Virus record (IMG/VR): IMGVR_UViG_3300030105_001626
Location: 1 to 64,000 of that record
Reading direction: 5' to 3' (one strand)
From: a virus
Length of the DNA: 64,000 bases
Below the pieces are notes generated by a model. The model ran no database searches. It saw nothing but the letters and a program-made list of their open reading frames with translations, and was not told where the DNA came from. Each line of letters begins with the position of its first letter. Position 1 is the stretch's first letter. A program made the position numbers and the translations under genes. Below are positions 41,433 through 50,118 of the stretch, in pieces.

Positions 41433-41440
41433 TATTTATA
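41433..41440 (-). promoter_or_regulatory. T4-like late promoter (TATAAATA)
   Basis: Exact TATAAATA on the minus strand after regA and about 90 bases before the Hsp20 ATG. Confidence 0.65.
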
Positions 41441-41454
41441 ACCTTTTGGTTATA

Positions 41455-41862
41455 TTATTCATGCTCCATAGGTTTTTTGCCTATATTATATTTTGCAATT
41501 AATTCCCAATCATCTTTTTCTTTATATGAGATAATCTTTATTTGATGTAGAGGTGCCACATTATCTTCTAATGGTTTTGGATTTAGAATTTTAACTAAAG
41601 CCCATTCCTCTAATAATTTTGCTATTGCATTTCTTCTTTGTATATCATTCTCAGATATATTGGATGGTTTTCCATCCAGTCCAAACAATTCCTTGAAATG
41701 TACAATATAATATCTACCTTGCTTGTGTAATATATGACAAGATTGATATAGAATCTTTTCTTTACGAGAAGATACACCTATTCGTGTGAGTGTCTCACGA
41801 ACTTTTAAAAAGTCATCTTGATGATTAAGAGTGACCTCAATGAAATCGTTTAAATCTACCAT
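41455..41862 (-). CDS. regA: RegA translational repressor
   Basis: The sequence follows T4 RegA closely: DDFLKVRETLTRIGVSS, LYQSCHILHKQGRYYIVHFKE, then RRNAIAKLLEEWALVKI and a KYNIGKK end. RegA binds early mRNAs near their start codons and lowers their translation, including clamp and clamp-loader genes. The gene lies directly after gp62, as in T4. 135 aa against 122 in T4. Confidence 0.95.
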   Translation of the reverse strand: MVDLNDFIEVTLNHQDDFLKVRETLTRIGVSSRKEKILYQSCHILHKQGRYYIVHFKELFGLDGKPSNISENDIQRRNAIAKLLEEWALVKILNPKPLEDNVAPLHQIKIISYKEKDDWELIAKYNIGKKPMEHE

Positions 41863-41866
41863 ACAT

Positions 41867-42259
41867 TTATCCCTTCTTACCTAAACCGCCAGTGTTGGCT
41901 GAATTGGCTAATTCTTCTAGTTGCGTTTTCGTGAGGGTTGAGAGGACTTCTCTCGCTTTGGAATTTGAGATATTATAGACCTGTTTGATACATTCTATAT
42001 TTGCAATCTTCTCAGTTTTCACCCACTTAGCAAACGGCCTTTTGCTCTTTCTAACTATATTTAGTAAAAAGTCATTCTGCAACCTAGATTCTAGGTGATG
42101 ATGTTGATTCATCTCGTTGGCATAAAATATACAGTCTTTATGGTAGGATAAAGTCCGATTAATTAAGAATGGTTTATAACCAAGTTCAGTTATATCATCA
42201 ACAATTAATTGTTTGCCGCCGTATAATATTTGGTTTGAGTAATCGAATGGGCTACTCAT
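41867..42259 (-). CDS. 62: clamp loader small subunit (gp62-like)
   Basis: 130 aa, immediately after gene 44. N-terminus FDYSNQILYGGKQLIVDD, then a basic alpha-helical part (NIVRKSKRPFAKWVKTEKIA). With gp44 it forms the loader that opens the gp45 clamp onto DNA. Sequence conservation is weak in this family, so the call relies on gene order 45-44-62-regA as in T4. The end has an extra Gly-rich tail. Confidence 0.85.
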   Translation of the reverse strand: MSSPFDYSNQILYGGKQLIVDDITELGYKPFLINRTLSYHKDCIFYANEMNQHHHLESRLQNDFLLNIVRKSKRPFAKWVKTEKIANIECIKQVYNISNSKAREVLSTLTKTQLEELANSANTGGLGKKG

Positions 42260-43191
42260 TATTTAAATTCGCAGTTAGCCATCAATTCAGTTAAACATGC
42301 AACTAAATTAATTTCTGAATCAGCTACAAAAGCATTCTTGTATTGATAGTCTGCAATAATTAATACTGCTTGAGGTATCGATTCTTTCTTCATCATATCA
42401 TAAAGAGCTTCATAAACTTGTCTGAACACCGTATTAGAATCTATGTCAGTAGTTGCAACCCATTTACGAATTGAATTAAAGTTCTTCTCTTTTAGATATT
42501 GTGTAATCTGGTCAATTTGAACATTACCAATATGAGCCAAAATGCCAGTATCAATCTTACCAAATTGTGAGTATCTTTGTAACTCATTAATTACTCTTCT
42601 GAAATCAGGGAAATGTTTCTTAATCAATTCAGCAATCACAGCTTTCTCAAATTCAACTTTTTCTGTTACCAGAACTGATTCGATTCTCTGCATAAACTGA
42701 GTTGCCATTTGAGACTTCTCATTTCCTTTAAGAGAGAATTCAACACCAGCACATCTAGAATGTAATGGTTCAATAATACGATTCTTATAATTACAAGTAA
42801 ATATGAATGAACAGTTTCCTGCAAATTCTTCTATTGCATTACGAAGAGCGGGTTGAGTTGAGTTTGGATTTAGATAGTCTGCTTCATCCATGATAATAAC
42901 TTTTCTGCCACCAACAAGTGACATCGAAGAAGCATAGTTCTTGATTTTAGTTCTGAATGTATCAATACCACTTTCATCAGAACCATTAATGACTAGATAG
43001 TCACAACCAATTTCTTCACACATAGCTTTTGCAACAGTTGTTTTACCAACACCTGCACCACCAGATAAAAGAAGATTGGGAATACTTTTCTGATTGACAT
43101 ACTCTTGAAAAGGTTTCTTTAACCTTTCAGGTAATATACAATCTGCAATTGTTACTGGCCTATACTTTTCCGTCCATAATAAATGTTCCAT
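42259..43191 (-). CDS. 44: clamp loader large subunit (gp44-like)
   Basis: An AAA+ ATPase of the clamp-loader class. Walker A SGGAGVGKTTVAKA, Walker B KVIIMDEADYLN, sensor 1 FIFTCNYKNRIIEPL and an arginine-finger SRC motif (LHSRCAG). 310 aa compares with 319 in T4. It ends in a 1-base overlap with gp62, reflecting their fixed ratio in the complex. Confidence 0.96.
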   Translation of the reverse strand: MEHLLWTEKYRPVTIADCILPERLKKPFQEYVNQKSIPNLLLSGGAGVGKTTVAKAMCEEIGCDYLVINGSDESGIDTFRTKIKNYASSMSLVGGRKVIIMDEADYLNPNSTQPALRNAIEEFAGNCSFIFTCNYKNRIIEPLHSRCAGVEFSLKGNEKSQMATQFMQRIESVLVTEKVEFEKAVIAELIKKHFPDFRRVINELQRYSQFGKIDTGILAHIGNVQIDQITQYLKEKNFNSIRKWVATTDIDSNTVFRQVYEALYDMMKKESIPQAVLIIADYQYKNAFVADSEINLVACLTELMANCEFK

Positions 43192-43223
43192 TTTTCACAT
43201 ACCTCATAATATAATATAATAAA

Positions 43224-43901
43224 TTAAGATTCAAACTTAGAACCTTGTTCAGTTGTCACCCAATATTGTAAATCAATATCTTTGTTTTTGAAATGCGAAA
43301 TACCTTTTGATGAAATATTTACATCATAGCTACCTGGTAATAGTTTAGATAAGTTTTCTGTTTTGAAAATCATTTTATAAACTTTAGTATCGCCGTCAGC
43401 AATTTCAAGAGTGTTTGTATGTGAAGAATCGTTAGAAGTATCTAGAGTAGCAAGACTAATTTTCGTGCCATTAGATTCAACTGCGATTTGTGGAGAAGAT
43501 AGAACTGCAGCTGTTCTCATGATATCACTAAAATCATCGGCTGATAAAGATATTGATATTTCTGGTTCAGGCATTACAAGTTCTTTTTCTGGAGGAGTAA
43601 CAATCATTGTTGGTTCACAAAAACGATATTTTGTTTTTGAACGACCTTTGTTACTAACAATAATTACATTTTTATCTTCAAATTCAAATGTCGGGTCAGT
43701 GCCTAACGAGATGACGGATAAAAAGTTGTTGAGGTCATAAACGCCAAATTCTGCAGGAACTTCTTCAGCAATATTCACTTGTGCTAGAATATTCTTATGA
43801 GAAGATACAGTCTTTAATGTCTTACCTGCTTTAAATAAAATACCTTGGTTGATTGCACCAAAGTTTTTCAATATCGATAATGTTTCATTCGAAAGTTTCA
43901 T
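43224..43901 (-). CDS. 45: sliding clamp (gp45-like)
   Basis: 225 aa, matching T4 gp45 (228). The pattern LSNETLSILKNFGAINQGILFKAG and the two-domain beta structure fit. It tethers gp43 to DNA and couples late transcription through gp33/gp55. First gene of the 45-44-62-regA operon, followed by a 32-base gap before gene 44. Confidence 0.94.
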   Translation of the reverse strand: MKLSNETLSILKNFGAINQGILFKAGKTLKTVSSHKNILAQVNIAEEVPAEFGVYDLNNFLSVISLGTDPTFEFEDKNVIIVSNKGRSKTKYRFCEPTMIVTPPEKELVMPEPEISISLSADDFSDIMRTAAVLSSPQIAVESNGTKISLATLDTSNDSSHTNTLEIADGDTKVYKMIFKTENLSKLLPGSYDVNISSKGISHFKNKDIDLQYWVTTEQGSKFES

Positions 43902-44003
43902 AATATAGTTTCACCTTATAATAATAAATTTTGTTTCTTTTCACTTACTTTAACATCCTACTACAAATATTCATAGAAAAGAGGTAAACTTTATTTGTTT
44001 TCC

Positions 44004-44228
44004 TCATTTTAATGAATTCATCTGTTCAATTCTTTCTAGTCTAATTTTCTCGAAGGCTATCTTTTTTTCTTCTGGAGTTAAGCTGTCATAGTCTACTTCT
44101 GTAGTATATTCAGATTTTGGTTTTTCACATAAGAAGTTACAACTTATCTTATATATTATTTGATACCATATTGTAAAAAAGAGTATGATACAGAACCAAA
44201 GTATTATCTTATTGAAATAATATCTCAC
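44004..44228 (-). CDS. small membrane protein, 74 aa
   Basis: One strong span at about residues 8-30 (ILWFCIILFFTIWYQIIY), then a charged cytoplasmic part (EKPKSEYTTEVDYDS, EEKKIAFEKIRLERIEQ). It overlaps the dNMP kinase gene by one base. No family recognised. Confidence 0.6.
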   Translation of the reverse strand: MRYYFNKIILWFCIILFFTIWYQIIYKISCNFLCEKPKSEYTTEVDYDSLTPEEKKIAFEKIRLERIEQMNSLK

Positions 44229-44869
44229 TATCTTGCCATGAAAATATCATTATCCAACATTCTAAGAACTTCAGTTTCTAGTTCAGCAATAGTGCCATTG
44301 TTTTCAATTGTATAATCAATATGACATCCAACCCAATCAAATTCAGAGGAATGAATTTTAAGTTCTTGCATCCTCATGCAGGCCATTGACCAACGATAGT
44401 TTTTCTTAGGACCTTTATTCACATTTACAGCATCTTCAAACCATTTTACTTCAGGTCCTCTGATTATTCTTACAATTTTACCACCTTGTTTATGAATCAT
44501 TTCAATTTCATTGCGAAATCTTACATCAGTAACAACAGTGTTGGTATCTTGAGCTCTTTTCATAAGAGAATGAACCCATATATCTTTGTGAAAGACATTG
44601 CGACCACCTTCTGTACCTAATAATTGTAAGGCTTCTCTTGGTGTAAATTGGCGACCAAAGGCTTTTGACCAATACTCATCGGGAAGTTCTCGCCAGTTTC
44701 TGGACTCTTCTGAATCCCCCTCAAGTAATCTTCTATCCCATGCAAATATTTCAGCACAAGCATCTTTTAATGGCTTAGCAAAACTGTCTTTGTTATATCC
44801 TTGTTTTTGGATAATATCACCAACTGTTCCTTTGCCAGACCCCATGAATCCGACAACGCCAATTAACAT
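44228..44869 (-). CDS. 1: deoxynucleoside monophosphate kinase (T4 gp1-like)
   Basis: P-loop GFMGSGKGTVGD near the N-terminus and the gp1 pattern (SFAKPLKDACAEIFAWDR, ELPDEYWSKAFG, FTPREALQLLGTEGGR, VVTDVRFRNE). The enzyme phosphorylates dNMPs, including modified ones, for phage DNA synthesis. 213 aa. It overlaps genes on both sides by a base. Confidence 0.93.
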   Translation of the reverse strand: MLIGVVGFMGSGKGTVGDIIQKQGYNKDSFAKPLKDACAEIFAWDRRLLEGDSEESRNWRELPDEYWSKAFGRQFTPREALQLLGTEGGRNVFHKDIWVHSLMKRAQDTNTVVTDVRFRNEIEMIHKQGGKIVRIIRGPEVKWFEDAVNVNKGPKKNYRWSMACMRMQELKIHSSEFDWVGCHIDYTIENNGTIAELETEVLRMLDNDIFMAR

Positions 44870-45684
44870 TATAATTTACCTGTGTATTTTGCGACTGCAC
44901 CCATATCGCCGGTAAAGGCATAAGTTCCAATATGGTGAGTTTTCATCCAAGGACATAACCAAATTTTACCACCAGTCTTTCGCCACATTTGGCAGAACAT
45001 ATAATCTTCTGATAGATATCGGTCAGTACCACCGCCAGTATAACTATCTTTTGTATCAATGATTGTATCAAAGAAAGCATGAATATAATTCTTTCCATCA
45101 AAATGTTTTTGACCAACATGGTCTGGTTTATATCTAATTAAAGGAAATTCTTCTTGCATCTTCTCGAACACTCGGCGTTTAATCATCATGTGTCCTGTGC
45201 CAATTTCCATTACTTCAATCGGGTCTGTTACTGTAAATTGTTTTGTGCCTTTAACGACATTAAATACATATTCGCCAACCACTTTATTCAATTCATTAAC
45301 ATCCATATCAGGATGTTTTCTTGCTGTTTCAGCAATATTTTTCCAATTCATTGACTTTTTAGGATAAGGTCCGCCAACAATATCTTTATCTAGTGCCAAT
45401 AAAGCAACGATATCTTGTGGGTTGAATTGAACATCTGCATCAATAAACATCAAGTGAGTATATCCTGACCTTAAGAATTCATCTGCAAGGTAGTTTCTAG
45501 CACGAGTGATTAAAGATTCGTTGAATAGAAAAGAAAACTTAGTTTCGATTCCGTATTTCATCATTTGGGTTTGTAGGTCTAATGCGGCTTTGGCATAAAG
45601 ACCAAAACATTGACCACCATACATTGGTGTTGCTATAAAAAGTTTACACTTTTTCAGTTCATCTACATTAATTTTGAGTTCCAT
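44869..45684 (-). CDS. glycosyltransferase-like protein
   Basis: 271 residues. TPMYGGQCFGLYAKAALDL opens the domain; THLMFIDADVQFNPQDIVALL carries the DxD site; KDIVGGPYPKK and MMIKRRVFEKM follow. This is a GT2-type anchor protein known in marine T4-like phages. It may add sugar to DNA or a surface. Its position beside dNMP kinase could suggest base modification, but this is only neighbour evidence. Confidence 0.75.
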   Translation of the reverse strand: MELKINVDELKKCKLFIATPMYGGQCFGLYAKAALDLQTQMMKYGIETKFSFLFNESLITRARNYLADEFLRSGYTHLMFIDADVQFNPQDIVALLALDKDIVGGPYPKKSMNWKNIAETARKHPDMDVNELNKVVGEYVFNVVKGTKQFTVTDPIEVMEIGTGHMMIKRRVFEKMQEEFPLIRYKPDHVGQKHFDGKNYIHAFFDTIIDTKDSYTGGGTDRYLSEDYMFCQMWRKTGGKIWLCPWMKTHHIGTYAFTGDMGAVAKYTGKL

Positions 45685-45706
45685 AATATATCCATTAGAG
45701 TTAAAT

Positions 45707-45739
45707 AAAAAAAAGGAGCAATATTATTTATATCGCTCC
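45707..45739 (-). terminator. Rho-independent terminator containing a late box
   Basis: Minus strand: GGAGCGATAT, AAAT loop, AATATTGCTCC, then eight T. It ends the transcript of the HTH gene. The hairpin top also reads TATAAATA (45732-45725), an exact late promoter box. Confidence 0.8.
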
Positions 45740-45761
45740 AATTTTAAGTCAAAGCTATACT

Positions 45762-46046
45762 CTAAGCAAAAGCTTTTTCGCCACGAAGGCGTAAATACTC
45801 AACACCGGCAGCAACAACTTTTCTAGTTGGTGTACCCATGCGATAGAATGTAACTTTCTTTCCATTTACCGTTTTGGCATTCGTGTAAATTGCATGACCT
45901 TCTTTGCGAAGTTCATCTACTCTGGCAGCAACATTTTTAATACCAAATGTTGATTGAGCCTTAGCTACGGTTAACGTATTGTAACCTGTTGGTTTTGAAA
46001 GGTAACCTAAGATTTTAGCTTTACCTGATTTTGATACTCTAGTCAT
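45762..46046 (-). CDS. small winged-helix-like DNA-binding protein
   Basis: I start at ATG 46046 (MTRVSKSGKAKIL) with GGAG 7 bases before it. 94 residues: a helix-turn-helix pattern (NTLTVAKAQSTFGIKNVAARVDELRKEG) followed by a beta wing (AIYTNAKTVNGKKVTFYRM). A conserved small phage DNA-binding protein, possibly a transcription factor for the middle or late genes. The call rests on predicted fold. Confidence 0.65.
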   Translation of the reverse strand: MTRVSKSGKAKILGYLSKPTGYNTLTVAKAQSTFGIKNVAARVDELRKEGHAIYTNAKTVNGKKVTFYRMGTPTRKVVAAGVEYLRLRGEKAFA

Positions 46047-46118
46047 AAAAAACTCCATGATGTATTTGATTGCATTACAAAAAACAATCAAGCGTGCAAT
46101 CTTTCACTTGATTGTATA

Positions 46119-46150
46119 ATTATATCAGAAAACTAGACTGAATGAGGCAA
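46119..46150 (-). promoter_or_regulatory. TTGCCTC-N20-TATAAT promoter
   Basis: In the intergenic gap: TTGCCTCATT begins at 46150 and TATAAT lies at 46124-46119 on the minus strand. It would drive the HTH gene. An overlapping hairpin (ACAATCAAG with CTTGATTGT, then TTTTT) may be the terminator of the upstream AAA gene. Confidence 0.5.
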
Positions 46151-46178
46151 ACTTAACCTCTATTGCCTAGTATTCTAT

Positions 46179-47420
46179 TTAAGTAAGTTGTGATGGATGT
46201 AATTCATTATCACTTTTAAGCTCTTCTAATATCTCTTCATCTGTTTTTTCTTCTTCTGTATTTTCAACAGTGAAAGCATCATCGCCAGCATCGACCTTTG
46301 TGTAAAGGTCAAGGAACGAAATCTTGGTTTCATCATCGAATCTATTTAAACATAGTTCTAATGATTTGGTTTTATCACCAAAGATACTTAAAGTCTCAAC
46401 GACTTGAACCAATCTTCTAGTTGAAACAACTTCGTCACAACCACCCTCAGCGAAAGTTTTTCTAATCGCATCAGCCCATGTAACAAGTTTAGTGGCAAAA
46501 TCATCATCTTTTAAACCGCTCTTAGCAAGTTCTCCGATAATAATTTTTTTCTCAACAGAAGCAGGTGGCCATTCTTGTTCGTAAGTATTTCTAAATCTTT
46601 CTAAGAACGCTTCGTTAAGAATGTTTGTAAACATATAACGGCCGTCATCAGAACCTTTACCTTTTGTATTCGCAGTGGCGAAGACCGTGAACCCAGGAGA
46701 GGGAGCAACCAATTCGCCTTTTTTCTTAAGCAAAAATGGTTTACCTTCTAGCACACGTTGAAGACATGAAAGATTCTGAGCGCCGTAATCAATTTCATCA
46801 ATACATAATACTGCACCTTGTCTAGCAGCAGTAGTAACAGGACCATCTCTCCATTCCATCTGACCATTGATTAACACATAGTTACCAAGTAAGTCTGATT
46901 CATCAGTTTCAGGTGTCATTGAAACAATTACACACTTACGCTTTAGTTTAGCACAAGCTTGCTCAATAGACATTGTTTTACCATTACCAGAATGGCCTGA
47001 AACGAACACAGGAAAGAATTTGCCTGATTTAACAATTGAAAGAATATCTGCAAAGTTGCCGAAAGGCACATAGTTGTCATAGACATCTGGAACTAAATTT
47101 GTAATAGCAAGTTCAGTCGTAACATTTGCAATACGACTTCCTGAATCTTCTATCTCAATTTTAGTAGGCACAAAAGGAATAACTTTTGCAGAGGAAACTT
47201 TTAATCTAGCTCCGCCTGGTTGTAATGCAATTGAAATATCTTCTGGCACTTTATACTGGCCTCTAGATAATTTATTTACATCTTTTTTTGTAAACCAACC
47301 GAAACTTTTTAGACCAACTTCTTGGCCTAGTTTGTTTAGTTCTGTTCTTGACACCGAATCTTTCCCGGTATCTTTGAGCTTCTGAAGAAACTCTTTTCGT
47401 ATCACATTTAAATCACTCAT
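46179..47420 (-). CDS. MoxR/CobS-like AAA+ ATPase
   Basis: 413 residues. Walker A FVSGHSGNGKTMSIEQ, Walker B AVLCIDEIDYG, sensor FTVFATANTKGKG and an arginine-finger segment FLERFRNTYE. It matches the CobS/MoxR branch, whose members act with a von Willebrand A partner, here the next gene. Marine T4-like phages often carry a cobS-like gene. Whether it is truly a cobaltochelatase subunit is unproven; chaperone function is as likely. Confidence 0.88.
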   Translation of the reverse strand: MSDLNVIRKEFLQKLKDTGKDSVSRTELNKLGQEVGLKSFGWFTKKDVNKLSRGQYKVPEDISIALQPGGARLKVSSAKVIPFVPTKIEIEDSGSRIANVTTELAITNLVPDVYDNYVPFGNFADILSIVKSGKFFPVFVSGHSGNGKTMSIEQACAKLKRKCVIVSMTPETDESDLLGNYVLINGQMEWRDGPVTTAARQGAVLCIDEIDYGAQNLSCLQRVLEGKPFLLKKKGELVAPSPGFTVFATANTKGKGSDDGRYMFTNILNEAFLERFRNTYEQEWPPASVEKKIIIGELAKSGLKDDDFATKLVTWADAIRKTFAEGGCDEVVSTRRLVQVVETLSIFGDKTKSLELCLNRFDDETKISFLDLYTKVDAGDDAFTVENTEEEKTDEEILEELKSDNELHPSQLT

Positions 47421-47482
47421 AATATACTTTCTCCTAATTTCACTCAGTGGTTTTTCACTGTTATTACTTAATTTCTACAACC

Positions 47483-47510
47483 ATTATAACACAACCGGAC
47501 CAAAAGTCAA
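47483..47510 (-). promoter_or_regulatory. sigma70-like promoter
   Basis: Minus strand: TTGACT (47510-47505), 16-base spacer, TATAAT (47488-47483). The upstream block CTCGAAAGTGC is shared with the promoter at 49953-49980. Confidence 0.8.
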
Positions 47511-47524
47511 GCACTTTCGAGCAT

Positions 47525-49945
47525 TTAAGCAGCAATTTTATCAATAAATTTACTCACCAGAACTCTGTTAATAACCTTTGATTTATTCACTTTCATAAAT
47601 GCATTTTTTAATTTGTTAGCAGTTACTTTTCCTGATACTTCAACTTCTTTGTCAGCAGCATTTAAGTCTTTGCCTCCAAGAATCATGTAGAAATCATCAT
47701 AGTTTGGTTTTTGAGAAACCAATAATTTTTCTTTTCTAAATATTTTAACAATATTCTTTTGATATTCCCACTTCTCGTATCCTTTATCACTAACAGTTTG
47801 ACCATCTTCATTTACATATTGTCTGTAAATAGCATCTTTAACTTCTCTTGAATTTGGAGCAACAATATAGAAACCAATAATTTTAGAACCGGTTAACTTT
47901 TTAAACCAATCCATAGTATTAAGAAATACTTGATTTGTATTATAATGTCCTTGTTTAATTCTAGATGTAAATCTTATTGAATCATCTTTAATCACTATGT
48001 TAGTTTCTTGAGTGTCCATTCTTTTAGTATGTTCATGTGGAAAATGTTCTTCTTTAGGCATATATTTATTTTTTAAGTTATGGTCATTTGGATATTTTTG
48101 ATATTCATTCAGTCCAAAAGCAGTGTAGTCATGACAATAGTCAGCATCGCCATCATGTATAATAATTAAATTAACAATGTCAAGACCTCTAGAAGCTTTG
48201 AACTCGTTAGTATATTTACCAAGAGCAACTAATGCTTGAAGCAGTGGAGTATTTGTTAATCTTTCACTCTTTGGAGTATAAGGTCTATTCACTGAATCAT
48301 ATCTAAGATTGTGGTCATATGATTTTGCTAACAGTAACATGTTTTGAACTGCTTTAGTATACTCAGCTTTATTCATATTTGAATTAAGATATTCTCTTAA
48401 GACAACATTTTCTAATTTTAATGTACCAACTTTAGTTTCAAAAGATGAAACATCTTCAAGTCCATCTTTATAAGTTTTACTGTCAAATTCTATATCTCTA
48501 TCCATATACCAAGTTGTACTTGTATCTGAAAATGTTTGAACTGTAAATGGAATATTTACTTTTCTACAAAAACTAGAAAGTATTAATACTTGCTCAATAG
48601 CACCTTGAATATTATCCCACATTGAACCAGAATAATCTAATAACAGAATCAGTCCGTGAGATTTACCTTTAGGTATAATCATCATCTTTTTGAAAATGTC
48701 ATCATTGAATTTATAAGAAGCAAGTTTGTTAATATCTAAATCACCAGTACTTGCAGTTCTTCTCTTGCCATAAACTTTGGCAGCTTTTTTCATTTCGAAT
48801 TCTTTAGCAAGTAAAGCTACAAACTTATCATTTTTCTTTTTAAAGTCATTATAGATTTCATCTTTGTAACCTTTCTTAAAATATCCTGCAACTTCTTGGT
48901 TTTGAAAATCGTTAGATAATAATTCTTGAACTTTTTTAGCAGGAGTGATAATATTTTTCATGATAGGTTTAGGAAAGTCAAGGTAAATAAACTCTTTACT
49001 TTCTTCGTCAACTAATGAGTTCTCATTATTTCTATAATTTTCATCAGTTTCACATCTTGGTCCATCATCAACTTCTGATTCTTCGTAACCTGAATCTTTA
49101 AATCTATTTAATCCTGTAATTTCGCCATTTTCATCTGATTCTTCTGAATCATCATCATCATCGCAATTTGTTTTATTTTCATTTTCGTCTTCACCTTCTT
49201 CTGAATCATCATCTGAATTATTTTCAGAATTATTGCCGTCTTTACCGTCATCATCTTGAGAATCATCATTTTCATATTCATCATAACCTGAATCTTCATC
49301 ATCAGGGTCTTCAGAAAAGTATTGCTCTTCTTGTGACATCATCTCGTCCTGATAATCTAATTGCTCTTCAGTTGAATATGCATATATATCATTCGTAACA
49401 TTAACAACATCTGACCATGATTCTGTAGTCTTAACTCTTTCTAATAATTTAGTTTCTTCTTCATTAAAATCAAGAGCCATAGTATATTGTGATTTAGTAT
49501 AAAGATTTAGTCTATCGATAAAAGCTAATTTGTTAGCGTCTCTACCTTGAAGACCAAAGAAATCTTTTTCTCTTAAATCAGCATATGCTGTTTTGAATGA
49601 TTTTTTTAGACCTGGATATTTTCTTTGTACACGCTTCTCGATTCTAGCATCTTCAATTACATTTAAAAAGTTTTTATAATTCTTACCTTTATTATTAATT
49701 GTAACTGCATCATGCCATCCTTCAGCAGGTGTATACAGAGCATGGCCAACTTCATGTCCACAAAGTAAATCATAAGTTGTACCTATCATATCAGTCCAGA
49801 TTGGAAGATATAATATTCTGTTTTTAGGGTCGAACTTTGCAGTAGAAATCTTCTGATGTTCGATTGTTAGATTTTCATTAGCCATCAGTTTTGCTAACTG
49901 AGACTTCTGTTCTTGTAATAAATTGTCTTCTTTTTTCACTATCAT
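47525..49945 (-). CDS. CobT-like VWA protein with HExxH motif
   Basis: 806 residues from the ATG at 49945 (MIVKKEDNLLQEQ). Residues about 64-68 are His-Glu-Val-Gly-His (GHEVGHALYT), a metallopeptidase-like motif. Residues about 195-280 form a very acidic linker (DEDEDD runs). The C-terminal half is a von Willebrand A domain with MIDAS LLLDYSGSMWD. With the AAA partner it forms a CobS/CobT- or MoxR-VWA-type pair. I reject the longer start because the promoter's -10 box lies inside it. Confidence 0.8.
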   Translation of the reverse strand: MIVKKEDNLLQEQKSQLAKLMANENLTIEHQKISTAKFDPKNRILYLPIWTDMIGTTYDLLCGHEVGHALYTPAEGWHDAVTINNKGKNYKNFLNVIEDARIEKRVQRKYPGLKKSFKTAYADLREKDFFGLQGRDANKLAFIDRLNLYTKSQYTMALDFNEEETKLLERVKTTESWSDVVNVTNDIYAYSTEEQLDYQDEMMSQEEQYFSEDPDDEDSGYDEYENDDSQDDDGKDGNNSENNSDDDSEEGEDENENKTNCDDDDDSEESDENGEITGLNRFKDSGYEESEVDDGPRCETDENYRNNENSLVDEESKEFIYLDFPKPIMKNIITPAKKVQELLSNDFQNQEVAGYFKKGYKDEIYNDFKKKNDKFVALLAKEFEMKKAAKVYGKRRTASTGDLDINKLASYKFNDDIFKKMMIIPKGKSHGLILLLDYSGSMWDNIQGAIEQVLILSSFCRKVNIPFTVQTFSDTSTTWYMDRDIEFDSKTYKDGLEDVSSFETKVGTLKLENVVLREYLNSNMNKAEYTKAVQNMLLLAKSYDHNLRYDSVNRPYTPKSERLTNTPLLQALVALGKYTNEFKASRGLDIVNLIIIHDGDADYCHDYTAFGLNEYQKYPNDHNLKNKYMPKEEHFPHEHTKRMDTQETNIVIKDDSIRFTSRIKQGHYNTNQVFLNTMDWFKKLTGSKIIGFYIVAPNSREVKDAIYRQYVNEDGQTVSDKGYEKWEYQKNIVKIFRKEKLLVSQKPNYDDFYMILGGKDLNAADKEVEVSGKVTANKLKNAFMKVNKSKVINRVLVSKFIDKIAA

Positions 49946-49952
49946 GTAATCC

Positions 49953-49980
49953 ATTATACAGATTTCCATGCAAAAGTCAA
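49953..49980 (-). promoter_or_regulatory. sigma70-like promoter, start at ATG
   Basis: Minus strand: TTGACT (49980-49975), 16-base spacer, TATAAT (49958-49953). The ATG at 49945 is 7 bases past the box, so a leaderless mRNA is likely. Upstream block CTCGAAAGTGC as at 47483. Confidence 0.75.
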
Positions 49981-50043
49981 GCACTTTCGAGCTTTATTTT
50001 AGCAATTTAATGATAAGTTTTACTTATTAAAGAACTCAATAAG

Positions 50044-50112
50044 TGGAGCGGAGATTAGGATTCGCACCTAAAGAATTGACTGGAAGCCATTTCTGTTCTA
50101 CTACTTCTCCGC
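50044..50112 (-). tRNA. tRNA-Gly-like (UCC anticodon), short D arm
   Basis: 69 nt including encoded CCA. Acceptor GCGGAGA pairs with TCTCCGC (7 bp); discriminator U. T arm TTAGG, loop TGCGAAU, CCTAA. Anticodon loop CUUCCAG gives UCC. The D region is only about 14 nt and cannot form a normal arm. The T loop has G instead of U at position 55. The anticodon stem has one mismatch. The body is about 7 nt shorter than a standard tRNA. Confidence 0.6.
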
Positions 50113-50118
50113 AAAAAG

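Noticed and set aside
49108-49398. Met/Lys-rich minus-strand ORF and plus-strand His-rich ORF over the CobT-like acidic linker
   Set aside because: They are frame shadows of the Asp/Glu/Ser repeat codons in the real gene.
49946-49984. Longer start of the CobT-like protein
   Set aside because: The -10 box of its promoter lies inside the extension, so those codons would not be in the mRNA.
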